Shown: piece by piece, positions 18,469 to 27,409 of the stretch
Position numbering within the stretch: the first letter of the stretch is position 1
Layout of the letters: each line of letters starts with the position of its first letter
Program-made: the position numbers and the translations under genes
DNA from: CAJQQY01 sp964564545
GTDB taxonomy: Bacteria > Bacteroidota > Bacteroidia > Chitinophagales > Saprospiraceae
NCBI GenBank assembly: GCA_964564545.1
Contig: CAZMBP010000147.1
Span: forward strand, 76,766 to 140,765
Direction of reading: 5' to 3'
DNA: 64,000 bases
The notes under the pieces: model-generated
The model's input: only the letters and a program-made list of their open reading frames with translations
Told to the model about the DNA's origin: nothing
Databases searched by the model: none

Positions 18469-18476
18469 TACATTTG
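18469..18476 (+). promoter_or_regulatory. -7 promoter element for the nucleotidyltransferase-kinase pair
   Basis: TACATTTG fits TAnnTTTG, 40 bp before the ATG at 18517. No -33 motif is obvious. Assigned by consensus and position. Confidence 0.45.
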
Positions 18477-18516
18477 TACGTTTTTGAAAACTCTTATAAA
18501 ATTAATTTAAATATTT

Positions 18517-19428
18517 ATGAAGCCTACACTTTTAGTTTTAGCTGCCGGAATGGGTAGCAGATATGGAGGATTGAAACAATTGGATGAAGTTGGTCCTAAT
18601 GGCGAAACTATAATTGATTATTCAGTATACGACGCTATTCGAGCTGGTTTTGGAAAAGTTGTTTTTGTGATTCGAGAAAATATTGAAGAAGCATTTAAAG
18701 AAAAAGTTTCTGATAAATTTGAAGGAAAAATTGAAATCAAATTTGCTTTTCAAGAGATGAATACTAAAATTGAAGGTATCGATGAAATGCCTGAACGTGC
18801 TAAACCTTGGGGAACTGGACATGCGGTTCTAGTAGCAAAAGATTTAATCAATGAGCCGTTTGCAGTAGTGAATGCCGATGATTATTATGGAATCGAAGCA
18901 TTGCAAAAAATGGCTGATTTCTTGTCCAATGAATGTAATGAAGAAAACTATTCCATGGTTGGTTTTCAATTAAAAAATACGATCTCTGAAAATGGCTCTG
19001 TTTCACGTGGAGTTTGTTCGGCAGATGAAAATAATTACTTGACAACGGTTACGGAAAGAACAAGTATACGAAGAGTGGGAAAAGTAATTTGTTATGAAGA
19101 AGGTGGGAAAAAAATATTCTTGGAAGATGATACAATTGTGTCAATGAACCTTTGGGGATTTCATCAAAATGTCTTTGAACATTGCAGAGAAATGTTTATC
19201 GACTTTGTAAAAAACAACCCTGATAATCCAAAAGCAGAATTTTATATTCCATTGGTAGTCAACAACTTACTTGAACAAGAAGCCATAAAATTAAAGGTTT
19301 TGACATCAACAGAAAAATGGTATGGGGTAACTTATAAAGAAGATAAGGATGATGTTACTGTTGCAATGAAAGAACTTCATGAGGAAGGAAAATATCCAAA
19401 AGCACTATGGAGCACAGAAGCGATTTAG
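18517..19428 (+). CDS. NDP-sugar pyrophosphorylase-type nucleotidyltransferase
   Basis: A 303-aa GT-A-fold nucleotidyltransferase. LVLAAGMGSRYGGLKQLDEVGP is the pyrophosphorylase N-terminal loop, PWGTGHAVLVAKDLI binds the base, and VVNADDYYG is the metal-binding strand. Such enzymes make UDP- or NDP-sugars from a sugar-1-phosphate. The next gene, an APH-fold kinase, overlaps its end by 22 bp, forming a kinase plus uridylyltransferase salvage pair analogous to NahK/GlmU-type or AmgK/MurU routes. The sugar is not certain; an N-acetylhexosamine is most likely from the partner. Confidence 0.88.
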   Translation: MKPTLLVLAAGMGSRYGGLKQLDEVGPNGETIIDYSVYDAIRAGFGKVVFVIRENIEEAFKEKVSDKFEGKIEIKFAFQEMNTKIEGIDEMPERAKPWGTGHAVLVAKDLINEPFAVVNADDYYGIEALQKMADFLSNECNEENYSMVGFQLKNTISENGSVSRGVCSADENNYLTTVTERTSIRRVGKVICYEEGGKKIFLEDDTIVSMNLWGFHQNVFEHCREMFIDFVKNNPDNPKAEFYIPLVVNNLLEQEAIKLKVLTSTEKWYGVTYKEDKDDVTVAMKELHEEGKYPKALWSTEAI

Positions 19429-20432
19429 ATTTAGTTTTAAAATCTTTTTTTAAAAATATAAATGATTGCAAAATCATTCCTTTTGGTTCGGGGTTAATTC
19501 ACCGAACCTTTTTTTTGCAACACTCTGAGGGTGATTTTATTTTACAAAAAATCAATTCGAATGTCTTTAAAAACCCAAGGGATTTGATGGAAAACATTCA
19601 ATTGGTTTCTACTCATTTGCATCAAAAAAACTATCCAAAATCCATTTTAGAAATTAGGAAAACAATTGACGAAAATGTATTATTACAAACTTCTAAAAAT
19701 GAGTATTGGCGTATTTTTAATTTTATAAAAGATACTCAAGAATTTACAAATCCTGAATCGGATGAGCAAGTTTATCAAACTGGAAAAAGTTTTGGAGAGT
19801 TTTTGACATACTTAAAAGATTTGCCCGTTGAAAAAATAAAATCTTCTATTTCAGATTTTCACAATACTAGTTTGAGATTTCAAAATTTGGAAAAGATTAT
19901 CCAAAAAGATGAATTCAATCGAGTTCAATTTGCCAAAACAGAAATCAAACAAATTAGAAAATGGCAGTTTTTAATTAATGATTTTAAAGCACTTAATTGC
20001 CCTATTCGAATCGTTCATTCAGATCCAAAAATCAGTAATTTACTTTTTGATCAAAATAAGAAAGTAAAAGCTGTGATTGATTGGGATACCATTATGCCTG
20101 GTTATATTTTGCATGACTTTGGAGATTTAGTGCGAACTATGGCTTGCCAAGAAGATGAGGAATCAACTGATTTTGAAAATGTTAAAATATCCTTACCCTT
20201 TCTGGAGAATTTGAAAAAAGGATTCTTGGAATCGACAGAAAATTGGTTAACTGAAGTGGAAAAAGATAACTTAATGCTTGGAGCAAAGGTGATAATTTAT
20301 GAGCAAGCAACTCGTTTTTTGACAGATTATTTAGATGGTGATAAATATTATAACACGGTGTACACGGAGCATAATTTCAACCGTGCAAAGAATCAGATTA
20401 AGCTATTACTTTCCGTAGCAGAACTCTCCTGA
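19407..20432 (+). CDS. APH-fold phosphotransferase, NahK-like sugar 1-kinase
   Basis: A 341-aa aminoglycoside-phosphotransferase-fold kinase. IVHSDPKISNLLFD is the catalytic loop (Brenner-type HxDxxxxN) and AVIDWDTIMPGYILHDFGD is the metal-binding segment. The DTIMPG wording is characteristic of N-acetylhexosamine 1-kinases. The start at ATG 19407 lies inside the upstream gene (22-bp overlap), implying coupling. Together they would convert a free amino sugar to the 1-phosphate and then the nucleotide sugar. The specific sugar is an inference. Confidence 0.85.
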   Translation: MEHRSDLDLVLKSFFKNINDCKIIPFGSGLIHRTFFLQHSEGDFILQKINSNVFKNPRDLMENIQLVSTHLHQKNYPKSILEIRKTIDENVLLQTSKNEYWRIFNFIKDTQEFTNPESDEQVYQTGKSFGEFLTYLKDLPVEKIKSSISDFHNTSLRFQNLEKIIQKDEFNRVQFAKTEIKQIRKWQFLINDFKALNCPIRIVHSDPKISNLLFDQNKKVKAVIDWDTIMPGYILHDFGDLVRTMACQEDEESTDFENVKISLPFLENLKKGFLESTENWLTEVEKDNLMLGAKVIIYEQATRFLTDYLDGDKYYNTVYTEHNFNRAKNQIKLLLSVAELS

Positions 20433-20486
20433 GTCCTGACATAAATTATGTTATTGAGGAATAGGACTTAGGAGAATCCTACTACG

Positions 20487-22400
20487 TTAGGTGAAATCTT
20501 TTTCATAAATTCGGATAAACGCTGAAGCTTCCAATTCTTCCACATTTCGAATTTGATAGACCTTTTTATCCGTCAACTCATGCATATATTCATAATCAAA
20601 ATTGGCAAAATCGTCAGAAGAAAAATTTCGTTCAACCAAAAATTCCTTACCTAACACTAATCCAATTTTTCCAAAATCTCCATAAAAATACTCTTGCAAC
20701 AAAGGCAAAATCTTATTAGCAAAAACACTCTTCAACTCTGCAAAACTATTCACTTCTATAAAATAAGAATGTCCAATCACATGATCTTCATCCAATAGAA
20801 TCGAAATCCTTTGATTGATTTTTTCCAACATTCTTTTTAAGTCTACACCAGAAATAGGAGGCTGATTCAAAACAACTGGAGTAGGTTTTTGCTCCACAAA
20901 AGTAAACCGACGACGCAAAGCAGCATCTAAAGATTCCACACTTCTATCTGCAGTATTCATAGTGCCTATTATGTGTAAATTGGGAGGAACGCAAAAATAA
21001 GTTTTTGAATAGGGCAAGATAATTTTTAATGCCTCAGGATTACTTTCCCTTTTATCTTCTTCAATCAAAGTAATCATATCACCAAAGATTCCAGCAATAT
21101 TTCCTCGATTAATTTCATCAATAATTAAAACGAATTTGCCTGCTCTATTTTTCGCAACTTCAGAAAGATTGCTCAATTCAAAAGCATCTATGCCTTCTCC
21201 TGGCAGCTGAATATCCCCTTGATCTTCTTCCATCAATGCTTGAACAAAACTTGGTTCAAATTTTTTCAGCTCATTAAAAACCGACCAATAAGCTCGAGTA
21301 TTTACTCCTCCTAACAAAAGATTTATGTCATTTTGAGTATGCTTAATATCGTCTACAGATTGGAAGGCTTTATACAGCTTTTTTAATTTAGTCTTAAAAA
21401 TTGTGTAAGCCAGAAATGAATTTTCAGGACGAACGGTTAAGTTACCATTCCGAGCAACTTTTTGTAAAAGCATTCTCTTTCCTGTTCGTGATTCGAAGGA
21501 ATTAAAATCATCACTTTCCAAATACAAAATAAAGGAGTTGTATAAGGATTCATAATCAATTTTCACTTCTTGAACTGGAATCAAACTCAGTAACACTTCT
21601 ACTAAATGCCTTTTAGCAGTCAATGAGATATATTTGAAAACACCGTCTTCAACTTCATATACAACATTTCCTTGTTGAGTAGTTTGTGGTTTTATTCCTT
21701 CTACAAAATCTTCGTAAGCAAAGGAAGGATGGAAGGTTACATATTGAATCCAACCTTCTTCCAAATACTCGTTAAATCGATGTCGAAGCGCTCCTCTAGG
21801 TTCCATTTCCAATTCTTCTAACGTTCGATTTTCAATAATCGAAAGCGCATAATTAATGGCATGATACGTTTTACCTGTCCCAGGAGCGCCATACAAAATT
21901 AGATTAAGCGGATGATTCAAAGAAGTTTGAGGATTATAAGCAATGGAAGGTTCTGCGAGAATATCTTGTTGTTCAACCAGATTAATTATTTCTTCAAATT
22001 GTTCCTCTGTTGCTTTATAATTGGTTCCTGATAGTCCTCCATAAAATCGATCAAATGACTTACTCAAAGGAATAAAATCCTTTGTTATAGGTTTGCTCCA
22101 CAAATTATAATCAATGTCTAAATGAACTCGCTTGGTCTCTTTTGGTACTTCCTTAAAAAAAGGAACTTCCTGCTGTTCTGCTTGATCATGTTCTACATTT
22201 GAAGTTACCGTCGCTAAAGCATAGCAACCAGCATCTTGGCCTGTTTGCCAAATAATAACTTTATCTCCCTTTTTAATTTTTCCTTGGTGAGCTTTGACAA
22301 CAAAAGTTTTTAAAGCCTCTTGTTGAAGTGCTTCCCGAAGTTTAAATTTCTTTGGATTATTTTGAAACAACCAATAATTGATTGATGATTTATTTCCCAT
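20487..22400 (-). CDS. mcrB: EVE domain-McrB GTPase fusion (type IV restriction-like)
   Basis: A 637-aa protein. Residues about 5-140 form an EVE domain (YWLFQNNPKKF at the start, GDKVIIWQTGQDAGCYALA in the core). This fold reads modified bases. The rest is a McrB-type AAA+ GTPase: Walker A YGAPGTGKTYH near 173, Walker B FVLIIDEINRGN near 423, and the McrB signature GTMNTADRSVESLDAALRRRF near 480. McrB motors normally drive the McrC nuclease, encoded directly downstream. Here the downstream gene is the convergent sugar kinase and no McrC is present in the window. It is probably a phage- or modified-DNA-sensing factor working with a distant nuclease. Confidence 0.9.
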   Translation of the reverse strand: MGNKSSINYWLFQNNPKKFKLREALQQEALKTFVVKAHQGKIKKGDKVIIWQTGQDAGCYALATVTSNVEHDQAEQQEVPFFKEVPKETKRVHLDIDYNLWSKPITKDFIPLSKSFDRFYGGLSGTNYKATEEQFEEIINLVEQQDILAEPSIAYNPQTSLNHPLNLILYGAPGTGKTYHAINYALSIIENRTLEELEMEPRGALRHRFNEYLEEGWIQYVTFHPSFAYEDFVEGIKPQTTQQGNVVYEVEDGVFKYISLTAKRHLVEVLLSLIPVQEVKIDYESLYNSFILYLESDDFNSFESRTGKRMLLQKVARNGNLTVRPENSFLAYTIFKTKLKKLYKAFQSVDDIKHTQNDINLLLGGVNTRAYWSVFNELKKFEPSFVQALMEEDQGDIQLPGEGIDAFELSNLSEVAKNRAGKFVLIIDEINRGNIAGIFGDMITLIEEDKRESNPEALKIILPYSKTYFCVPPNLHIIGTMNTADRSVESLDAALRRRFTFVEQKPTPVVLNQPPISGVDLKRMLEKINQRISILLDEDHVIGHSYFIEVNSFAELKSVFANKILPLLQEYFYGDFGKIGLVLGKEFLVERNFSSDDFANFDYEYMHELTDKKVYQIRNVEELEASAFIRIYEKDFT

Positions 22401-22484
22401 ATTCAGTTTTTATTTTGCCAAAATAATAGTTTTTTCTAACTATTTAATTATTGATACGAAAACAAAGATTCAAAGTTGTTTATT

Positions 22485-22492
22485 TACATTTG
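22485..22492 (+). promoter_or_regulatory. -7 promoter element upstream of the membrane protein at 22542
   Basis: TACATTTG matches TAnnTTTG, 49 bp before the ATG. It lies in the divergent region with the EVE-McrB gene. Confidence 0.4.
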
Positions 22493-22541
22493 TACCAACT
22501 TATTTTTTTTGAAACAAGAACTTAAATACTAAATTTCAACG

Positions 22542-23036
22542 ATGGAAGTACCAATACATATTTTCGAACCAATCACATTTAAGGCGACATTAATTACTGT
22601 TATCTTTTCCTTTCTTTCGATCAGTATTTTGGGTTTTCTTATCTTTTTAAATAAAAAAGAGATGAGTTATGACGAAGCAAAACGTCGAGGTCTTTATTCC
22701 ATTCTTTTAGGAATAGCTTTACTTTTAACCTCTTCCACGGCTATTTTAAATTTTTGGAATAGCTTTAAATTCAAACCGATCAAACTTTTTAAGGACTCCA
22801 TTGAAACACCAAGAGGAAAAGTAGCTTATGAGGATATTCAAAATGCTTATATTTATATTGATAAACCAACGACGATCACTACTCCTCCAGCAGATTCGCT
22901 AATGAATTATGATCGCCTTTTGATTTTGGAGGAATTTAACAAAACCTCTCATGTCATGGCTGAAGAAAATTACCCTATTGAAGATATCCTAAAAAAACTT
23001 AGGGCATTGGCGGAGGAAAGTAAGAAAAACAAATAA
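22542..23036 (+). CDS. Two-helix membrane protein of unknown function, PH-like tail
   Basis: A 164-aa protein with two membrane helices (ATLITVIFSFLSISILGFLIFL; GLYSILLGIALLLTSSTAILNFW) and a cytoplasmic C-terminus. The tail begins IKLFKDSIETPRGKVAYEDIQNAYIY, a pattern like bacterial PH-type domains. No function is recognised. It is divergent from EVE-McrB and ends in a hairpin about 120 bp downstream. Its layout (helices then a PH-like domain) resembles the protein at 42916-43329, but the two do not look like close paralogues. Confidence 0.65.
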   Translation: MEVPIHIFEPITFKATLITVIFSFLSISILGFLIFLNKKEMSYDEAKRRGLYSILLGIALLLTSSTAILNFWNSFKFKPIKLFKDSIETPRGKVAYEDIQNAYIYIDKPTTITTPPADSLMNYDRLLILEEFNKTSHVMAEENYPIEDILKKLRALAEESKKNK

Positions 23037-23156
23037 TTATTTGTTTTAAAGTGAAACAATTCGTGTTAACTCTTTTGATTCTAATGCGAGGATTACATTT
23101 TAAAACTTTAGATTTTCCCATTCTTAAAATAAAACTGATCAAAAAATAATTCTTAA

Positions 23157-23192
23157 AAATGGAAGCAGGTAAGATACTGTTTCCATTTTTTT
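23157..23192 (+). terminator. Intrinsic terminator
   Basis: Stem AAATGGAAGCA / TGTTTCCATTT followed by a run of T. It ends the transcript of the membrane protein gene before the nitrilase. Confidence 0.7.
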
Positions 23193-23268
23193 ATTGAAGT
23201 TAAATCAAATTTTAGAACTTGCGTTCACTTGTAAAAATTCCTATTTTAGAAAAAAGAAATTTCATTTT

Positions 23269-24198
23269 ATGAAAGTAAAAGTTGCAGTTATTCAAGATGC
23301 TCCGGTTTTTTTTGATAAAGAAAAAACAATTCAAAAAATAAATGATTGGGCAAAGAAAAGTGCAGAACAAAATTGTCAATTGGCAGTTTTCCCTGAATCA
23401 TTTATCCCAGGATATCCAAGAGGTTTTGATTTTGGAACAAAAGTGGGAAGCCGATCTGAAGCAGGTCGAGAATTATATTTGGAATATTTTAAAAATAGCA
23501 TCGACCTAGAAAGTGAAGACTTAACCATCCTTGAATCTATCGCAAATAATAATAATATTTACCTAGTAATTGGAGTAACTGAGCAAGTTAAAAATACGGG
23601 GAGTTTATATTGTTCTATGCTTTATATTTCGCCCGTAAATGGATTGTTAGGAGTTCATCGAAAAATAAAACCTACAGGTCAAGAACGAGTAATTTGGGCA
23701 GAAGCAGACGGCGCTTCTTTAGTCAGTTTTGATACTCCTATTGGAAAAATGGGAGGATTGATCTGTTGGGAAAATTTAATGCCCTTAGCACGTTTTGCTA
23801 TGTATCAACAAGGCGTAGAAATTTACCTTGCTCCTACTGCTGACTCAAGAGAAAGTTGGACTTCTATGATGAGACATATTGCTATTGAAGGAAAATGCTA
23901 TGTTTTAGGGTGCAATCAATTTTTCCAAAAATCAATGTATCCTGAAAAATTTCAAACTTTGGTAGAAAATGAAAAAGAGAATATATGCAGAGGTGGAAGC
24001 ATCATTGTGGGACCACAAGGCGAAATAATTGCAGGCCCGCTTTTTGATAAATCAGGAATGCTAACTGCAGAATTGGATTTGGAAAAATTGATCGCCAACA
24101 AATTGGACTTTGATGGAATTGGTCATTATTCCCGAAATGATATATTTCAAGTAGAAATAAAAAATCAACCTTCTATAAAAAAGGAAGAAGTAAAATAG
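23269..24198 (+). CDS. Nitrilase (carbon-nitrogen hydrolase family)
   Basis: A 309-aa enzyme converting nitriles to carboxylic acids and ammonia. The Glu-Lys-Cys triad is visible: FPESFIPGYPRG (Glu), HRKIKPTGQER (Lys) and GGLICWENLMPLAR (Cys). The CWENxMPL wording places it in the true nitrilase branch rather than amidases or beta-ureidopropionases. ATG 23269 (MKVKVAVIQDAPVFFD) is the standard family start; the in-frame TTG 23194 would add a poorly conserved arm. It is transcribed alone between two hypothetical or lipid-ester genes. Physiological substrate unknown. Confidence 0.92.
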   Translation: MKVKVAVIQDAPVFFDKEKTIQKINDWAKKSAEQNCQLAVFPESFIPGYPRGFDFGTKVGSRSEAGRELYLEYFKNSIDLESEDLTILESIANNNNIYLVIGVTEQVKNTGSLYCSMLYISPVNGLLGVHRKIKPTGQERVIWAEADGASLVSFDTPIGKMGGLICWENLMPLARFAMYQQGVEIYLAPTADSRESWTSMMRHIAIEGKCYVLGCNQFFQKSMYPEKFQTLVENEKENICRGGSIIVGPQGEIIAGPLFDKSGMLTAELDLEKLIANKLDFDGIGHYSRNDIFQVEIKNQPSIKKEEVK

Positions 24199-24435
24199 AA
24201 GAATTGAATTTGAAGATTTTAAATTTTTAAAATTATAAATAAAATAAAACTCCAAAAGAAACTAGAGCAACATACAGCAATTACAAGACCCTTAAAAAAT
24301 CTTAAACGTTTCATGATTAATCAGTTTTGAAAAATTGAAAGTCAGTTTTTTAATTTATTTGGGTTAGAACGAATATAGAGATTAATAAGTTGTAAAGATA
24401 TTTTTTTTAATAAAATCAGGTCAATTGACTTAAAG

Positions 24436-25335
24436 ATGGCAATTGTTTTATTCCTCATCATTAGTTATTTCGTTCTCCTTTTTGTGACACCAAAAGGAAA
24501 CAACCTTCATGAAATATTGCATGTTCCTATTTTTTGGCTTAGAAATCTTTTTGTTCCAAAAAATAATCTAATTACTCAAAAAATTAAATTCGGAAAACAT
24601 CGTCAACAATATTTCCTTTTTTACAAACCAAAGAATGATATACCGCTTAAAAAACACGCCATCATTTATTTTCATGGAGGTGGATGGATCGCAGGTACCC
24701 CTGGAATGCTTAAAGCGGCAGGTCAAGTTTTTGCGGATCAGGGTTATGTGTCAATCTTTAGTAATTATAGGAAAACTCCTTTTAATTCTTATACTGAGAT
24801 GCGGGAGGATATCACCAACTGTCTGAAAAAATTAAAGGAATACTTAAAGGAAGAGAATTTAGAAATTAATAAATTCCTTATTGGTGGTATGTCAGCAGGA
24901 GCAAATTTAGCGGCCTTACTAGTCTATGATGATCAAGAATTAAAAAAAATAGATTTTTATCCAGAACAAATTAGAGGCATTTTTATAAGTGGTTCACCGG
25001 TTGACATTGAACAAATGAAATGGTCTATTCTTCTTTATTTTTATGCTGGAAATAAAAATGGAGAAAAATTTAAAAAAGCCAACCCCATTAATTATTTATC
25101 TAAACCAGAAGCACGTCCAGTACTTTTGATTCATGGAAATAAGGATGGACTTGTTCCTTATAGAAATACTTTTACCTTTTTAGAAAAACTAAAATCAATC
25201 AATCCAAATTTAGCTAAGCTACATTACATTGAAGGTGGAACTCACATGGATACGGCAAGTTGGAGTTATGAAGATAATGAAATTCGAAAAGTAATATTAG
25301 ATTGGTTAGCGGAGCGAGAAGCTGAAATTACATAA
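24436..25335 (+). CDS. Alpha/beta hydrolase, HSL-type esterase with N-terminal membrane anchor
   Basis: A 299-aa protein. An N-terminal hydrophobic segment (MAIVLFLIISYFVLLFVTP) is likely an anchor or signal. The hydrolase domain has the oxyanion motif YFHGGGWIAG, nucleophile elbow GGMSAGANLA, LIHGNKDGLVP (Asp region) and GGTHMDT (His). These fit BD-FAE/HSL-like esterases acting on carboxylic esters. Substrate unknown. It lies 237 bp after the nitrilase gene, in an AT-rich gap with no other feature seen, and converges on the DUF1761 gene. Confidence 0.87.
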   Translation: MAIVLFLIISYFVLLFVTPKGNNLHEILHVPIFWLRNLFVPKNNLITQKIKFGKHRQQYFLFYKPKNDIPLKKHAIIYFHGGGWIAGTPGMLKAAGQVFADQGYVSIFSNYRKTPFNSYTEMREDITNCLKKLKEYLKEENLEINKFLIGGMSAGANLAALLVYDDQELKKIDFYPEQIRGIFISGSPVDIEQMKWSILLYFYAGNKNGEKFKKANPINYLSKPEARPVLLIHGNKDGLVPYRNTFTFLEKLKSINPNLAKLHYIEGGTHMDTASWSYEDNEIRKVILDWLAEREAEIT

Positions 25336-25439
25336 TATTATTTTTTGTAATTATAATGTTATAAAAAATTGAACCATCCTAATTTTCATCTACTGTTAAA
25401 CTGTTATCGCTTCGCAAATTGTTAAACTATTGATACTTC

Positions 25440-25479
25440 AAAAAAAGCATCCCGAATTTTCAATTTGAAAATTCGGGAT
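25440..25479 (-). terminator. Terminator hairpin, family shared with 56041-56082
   Basis: Stem ATCCCGAATTTTCAA / TTGAAAATTCGGGAT. On the minus strand it is followed by GCTTTTTT, so it terminates the DUF1761 transcript. The core CATCCCGAATTTTCAA recurs at 56041-56082 on the plus strand. Confidence 0.8.
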
Positions 25480-25509
25480 ACCCATGTTCTCTTAATTATA
25501 CATTTTAGA

Positions 25510-25944
25510 TTAAGCTGGAATATGCCAAGCAGCCAAAAGTCCATTCATCAAACTAATCGCCAGGATCCAATAACCTGAATTAATTAATAAATTCTTAGCG
25601 CCTTTTCTCTCAAAAAGGCCATTTGTTACTAATACAGGAATGGCAAGGAAAATAGCTGTCAACATTCCATGAAATGCTCCGTGGCCAAAATTTAAATCTC
25701 CGGCTGCCGTCAATGCTTCTTCGCCACCATGTACTCCAAAGAAAACTCCTTTTAAAGAAAGAGATAAAAACATGGATAACAATAATGCTAATCCCATTGT
25801 TAAACCCATGTTTCCTCCTTCTAAATCTTTTTCCGTAAACCCTAGGGAATCCATCCACGCTTGTCCAAAAACTGCTTTATGATACCATACAAATCCAAGT
25901 GTCATCGGAATAAGTCCTGCTACAATAATTGGTAAGTAATGCAT
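25510..25944 (-). CDS. DUF1761 family membrane protein
   Basis: A 144-aa protein with four hydrophobic segments: IIVAGLIPMTLGFVWYH, LTMGLALLLSMFLSLSL, FHGMLTAIFLAIPVLVTNGL and LINSGYWILAISLMNGLL. The spacing and the FVWYHKAVFGQAWM start are typical of DUF1761. Function unknown in the family. It is monocistronic, with a good terminator. Confidence 0.85.
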   Translation of the reverse strand: MHYLPIIVAGLIPMTLGFVWYHKAVFGQAWMDSLGFTEKDLEGGNMGLTMGLALLLSMFLSLSLKGVFFGVHGGEEALTAAGDLNFGHGAFHGMLTAIFLAIPVLVTNGLFERKGAKNLLINSGYWILAISLMNGLLAAWHIPA

Positions 25945-26073
25945 AATTTAATTGTTTTGTTTGTTAATAATGATTCCAATTTAATCATTATTCTTCCATT
26001 TATGAATTAATTTAACAAACTATTCATATCCTAAATTAATTTACAAAAAGGTATAACAATACATTTACAAATT

Positions 26074-27240
26074 TCAATAAACACTCCTTTTCAATTTATT
26101 TATAAAACTATATCGAGATCTTTTAGCTGCTGAAATCCATAAATCAATCGGGGCAGGTGGATACTGATAACTTCCCCCCGCATCAGAACACATAAAATTT
26201 AATGCTCGATGATCACCTGAAACTTCAGAGTATTCATTCCCCCAACATGATCTTTTATAAACAGAAAATGACTTGGCAACTTGATTAGTTTTTGGTTTCA
26301 CCAAGTTGCAAAACAATTTAAGCGAGGTATCTAACTCTTGATTATAGGTTGTCACCGTCACACAAACATCTTCATAAACAGGAACTGTTATTTCAATATA
26401 AGCTGAGTCTTTTTCACTCCATACTTTTTGTCTTTCACAACCAGTTTGAATAGTTTCTGAATTAGTGCAACTTGACTCACTTGTATAACAACCACTTTCT
26501 CTTAGCTTACCAAAATAGAATTCGGCATAATAATCTATTTGAGTATCAGCAGGTTTATCTAGATAGATCATTTTCCAATTATCGGATTTCGGAAATATAT
26601 TGTTTTTAAAAAAAGCGTTTAACAATTTATCCTCCAAACTAACTGATAACTTAGATTCAACTGGCTGAACTAAAATATGAGTCGTCCCTAATTCTAACAT
26701 CTCTTCTTCTAACTCCGGAGTATCTTTAAATTGAGGACGATATTTTCTACAATTTAAAATTTGAGCATAAGCCTTTCTGGCTTCTTTTTTTCCTCCATTC
26801 CTTGCTGAGGGAATAAACTCAAGTGCTTGTGCATAATAATAAAGTGCAACATTGTCGGTCGCTTCCTCAATTAATTCTTTAGCAGGATAAAAATCCAATT
26901 CTAAAAAATATCCTTTCTTAGCCAATCTTTGAGTAATTTTCTCGACTCGAATTTGACGGTTATCAATGTCGATTGCTTGCTTTCTAATTTCTAACCATAA
27001 TTTGGGTTCTCCAGCATTTCTCATTTTAGAAATGATTTCTGCATCTTTGCCGGTAACATTATGAAAAGATTGTTCGAAGACATAGACATGGTCAGTTTTT
27101 ACCTTTCCTCTTTTGAGGCGTTGAAGACTTGATTTTAGAGCCTTTTCATCTTTACCTTTTTCTAATAATTTCAGGGGACGATTGCAAGAAAAGAGCAGTA
27201 GGATTAGTAAACTTAAGTAGATTATTTTTTTCATAGACAT
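26074..27240 (-). CDS. Lipoprotein of unknown function
   Basis: A 388-aa protein with a short signal and lipobox (LLILLLFSC, Cys at about 19), so membrane-anchored on the periplasmic side or outer membrane. The first half is helical and charged, with a possible TPR-like stretch (ALYYYAQALEFIPSARN). The second half is cysteine-rich (CYTSESSCTNSETIQTGC, CVTVTTYN, SCWGN). Such paired cysteines suggest disulfides. No known domain is recognised. A second ATG at 27234 is an alternative start. Confidence 0.65.
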   Translation of the reverse strand: MSMKKIIYLSLLILLLFSCNRPLKLLEKGKDEKALKSSLQRLKRGKVKTDHVYVFEQSFHNVTGKDAEIISKMRNAGEPKLWLEIRKQAIDIDNRQIRVEKITQRLAKKGYFLELDFYPAKELIEEATDNVALYYYAQALEFIPSARNGGKKEARKAYAQILNCRKYRPQFKDTPELEEEMLELGTTHILVQPVESKLSVSLEDKLLNAFFKNNIFPKSDNWKMIYLDKPADTQIDYYAEFYFGKLRESGCYTSESSCTNSETIQTGCERQKVWSEKDSAYIEITVPVYEDVCVTVTTYNQELDTSLKLFCNLVKPKTNQVAKSFSVYKRSCWGNEYSEVSGDHRALNFMCSDAGGSYQYPPAPIDLWISAAKRSRYSFINKLKRSVY

Positions 27241-27409
27241 TAAGGTTTTGTTGCTCTAAAATTAAATGTCTAATAGAATAAATTATCTTACCATTATTTT
27301 AAAATCGGCCAAAGTGATGTTAAAGTGAATGCAACTTTGTTAAAATCAAAATGTTAAAAAAGAAAAGCGTTAAGCTTTCTTTAATTTTCAAGAAAACCAA
27401 CCAGAAGGA

